A stretch of 64,000 bases of DNA from Mesorhizobium sp. M1E.F.Ca.ET.045.02.1.1. GTDB taxonomy: Bacteria; Pseudomonadota; Alphaproteobacteria; Rhizobiales; Rhizobiaceae. The stretch lies in NCBI RefSeq assembly GCF_003952485.1, contig NZ_CP034447.1, forward strand, positions 186,001 to 250,000. The letters run 5' to 3'. The notes beneath the pieces are model-generated. The model saw only the letters and a program-made list of their open reading frames with translations. It was not told the origin of the DNA and made no database searches. This document shows positions 63,226 through 64,000 of this stretch, piece after piece (position 1 is the first letter of the stretch; the number at the start of each line of letters is the position of its first letter). A program made the translations under genes and the position numbers.

Positions 63226-63798
63226 ATGAACCCCATCGCAGAAACAACTGCGGGCCTCTTCCTGGTAATCGGCGCCCAGAGCAGCGGCCCCCTCGAAGCG
63301 GAGAGGATTTGCTCAGGCTTGATCCAGAAACTGTCCGAAGGCTCAATTCTGAACTTGGATCCTAGTATGTGGCAGAATGCCATGCAAATGGTGCCGAACC
63401 AGGTGGACGCCGCCACGGCTTCGAAGACCCTGAACCGCACGATGGCCGTTGCGGATTTGCCAAGTACCCTTGCGTCAATTTGCGCCGATGCTGCCGACGG
63501 CGACAAAGCAGGCGTCGATCTGGCGAAGCCCATCAGTGTCTATCTGAGCAGATACGGCGAACCGACTGCATTCAATTGCTTCATCCTGGATCAATCCGAC
63601 TCCGCGAAAATCTATTTGTCTTTAACCTGCCTTGCCGTTTTCGATGGCGGGAGCCCTGGCATTTTCGCCGTCACCTCAACATTGCTGAAAGCGAGCCTGA
63701 ATCTGTCAAGCAAGGATACGCAGTCCACTATCGCGCAGGTTTTCGGCCGCTTCGGCCCGCCGAGCGACTCACCTTATTACCTGCGCGTCTTGCCCTGA
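63226..63798 (+). CDS. Hypothetical protein
   Basis: From the ATG at 63226 the protein is 190 residues (MNPIAETTAGLFLVIGAQSS). AAGAAAG lies a few bases upstream; the frame is also open to 63094. The sequence alternates helix and strand (GPLEAERICSGLIQKLSEGS, TLASICADAADGDKAGVDLA) and has no signal peptide or membrane segment. The family is not recognised. Codon use looks normal for the replicon. Confidence 0.55.
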   Translation: MNPIAETTAGLFLVIGAQSSGPLEAERICSGLIQKLSEGSILNLDPSMWQNAMQMVPNQVDAATASKTLNRTMAVADLPSTLASICADAADGDKAGVDLAKPISVYLSRYGEPTAFNCFILDQSDSAKIYLSLTCLAVFDGGSPGIFAVTSTLLKASLNLSSKDTQSTIAQVFGRFGPPSDSPYYLRVLP

Positions 63799-63854
63799 TC
63801 CGTATGCCTGACTTTACGTTCAGCCAGAAGGAGCAGCACGCTCGTTGAGTATGT

Positions 63855-64000
63855 GAATACCGCACATTGTGGAGCGAAGTCGGTGGTGCGCTTTGTAGCG
63901 GGAAAGCCCATGCCCTATCATGAAGACTTCGCGAAGGCGGACGGATGGTCCGCAGCGGATGTCAGCGTCCGTCTCAACAATGCGGCAGCCCGGAAATTTC
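63855..64000 (+). CDS. Partial ORF at the right edge, unrecognised
   Basis: A plus-strand frame is open from before 63855 to the window end and reads NTAHCGAKSVVRFVAGKPMP, then YHEDFAKADGWSAADVSVRL. A GTG near 63855 could be the start, but no ribosome site is clear. Too little is present to assign a family. Confidence 0.3.

Noticed and set aside
1..64000. CRISPR arrays
   Set aside because: No regularly spaced identical short repeats were seen on reading through the window.
1..64000. nod boxes and NifA/sigma-54 promoters
   Set aside because: Expected in a symbiotic region, but I found no sequence close enough to the consensus to report.

Overview
The window reads as an accessory replicon (symbiotic plasmid or symbiosis-island type) of a rhizobial alphaproteobacterium. 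The reasons are the IS66, IS256, IS110, IS21, IS3, IS30 and IS630 sequences, a RepA-like gene of the repABC type, a relic of the rhizobial DUF1612/Rhe_PE00001 family, a PmtA relic, and sugar ABC operons with RpiR regulators. From memory and unchecked, otsA and a similar sugar ABC/phosphoesterase locus occur on the symbiotic plasmid of Sinorhizobium fredii NGR234. Many otherwise convincing genes carry frameshifts, so the window is either a decaying gene graveyard or has base-level sequence errors.

Region 1 (1-3.9 kb, minus strand) is a compact translationally coupled operon: StrS-type aminotransferase, amino-acid-kinase-fold kinase, NDK-like phosphotransferase, methyltransferase and the start of a nucleotidyltransferase-like protein. 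I know no characterised pathway with this gene set. It is followed by an IS3 relic, a GntR regulator, an IS256 relic and an rpiR pseudogene split by an IS66 element with a perfect 8-bp target duplication.

Region 2 (10.2-19.0 kb, minus strand) is an organophosphate or phosphodiester uptake and hydrolysis system: RpiR, Ugp/Mal-type ATPase, two permeases, a binding protein, and two paralogous metallophosphoesterase plus HAD-phosphatase modules. Region 3 (19.1-28.4 kb) looks like sulfated (amino)sugar catabolism: sulfatase, broken binding protein, two permeases without their own ATPase, a SIS protein, a BadF-type sugar kinase, a divergent RpiR and an aldonolactone oxidase.

Region 4 (28.8-36.1 kb) holds two IS110 relics, an mrr pseudogene, a second IS66 copy inside a small membrane-protein gene, an ImmA/IrrE plus PIN toxin-antitoxin pair, an exact 3' half of tRNA-Arg(CCG), and a 200-bp MITE derived from IS630.

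Region 5 (36.3-41.1 kb, minus strand) is the most interesting part: a decayed operon of a serine/histidine-decarboxylase-type fragment, a desaturase, an O-acetylhomoserine-sulfhydrylase-type enzyme, a class I glutamine-amidotransferase-like hydrolase, an EamA exporter and an acetylpolyamine-deacetylase fragment. The combination matches the logic of rhizobitoxine/aminoethoxyvinylglycine (ethylene-inhibitor) biosynthesis.

Region 6 (41.1-50.5 kb) contains a DUF418-like membrane protein whose leader is a duplicate of the repA-like leader 5 kb away, the RepA-like gene itself with a degenerate Walker A motif, several transposase relics, a DUF1612 pseudogene, a TnsB-like transposase relic and a frameshifted HPP-CBS protein. 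Region 7 (52.2-57 kb) carries relics of phospholipid head-group enzymes (pmtA, CDP-alcohol phosphatidyltransferase, NTP transferase), a groEL 3' fragment, a ProQ/FinO-type protein and a candidate small RNA. Region 8 (58.6-64 kb, plus strand) carries otsA, a LysR and an AraC regulator, and unrecognised ORFs.
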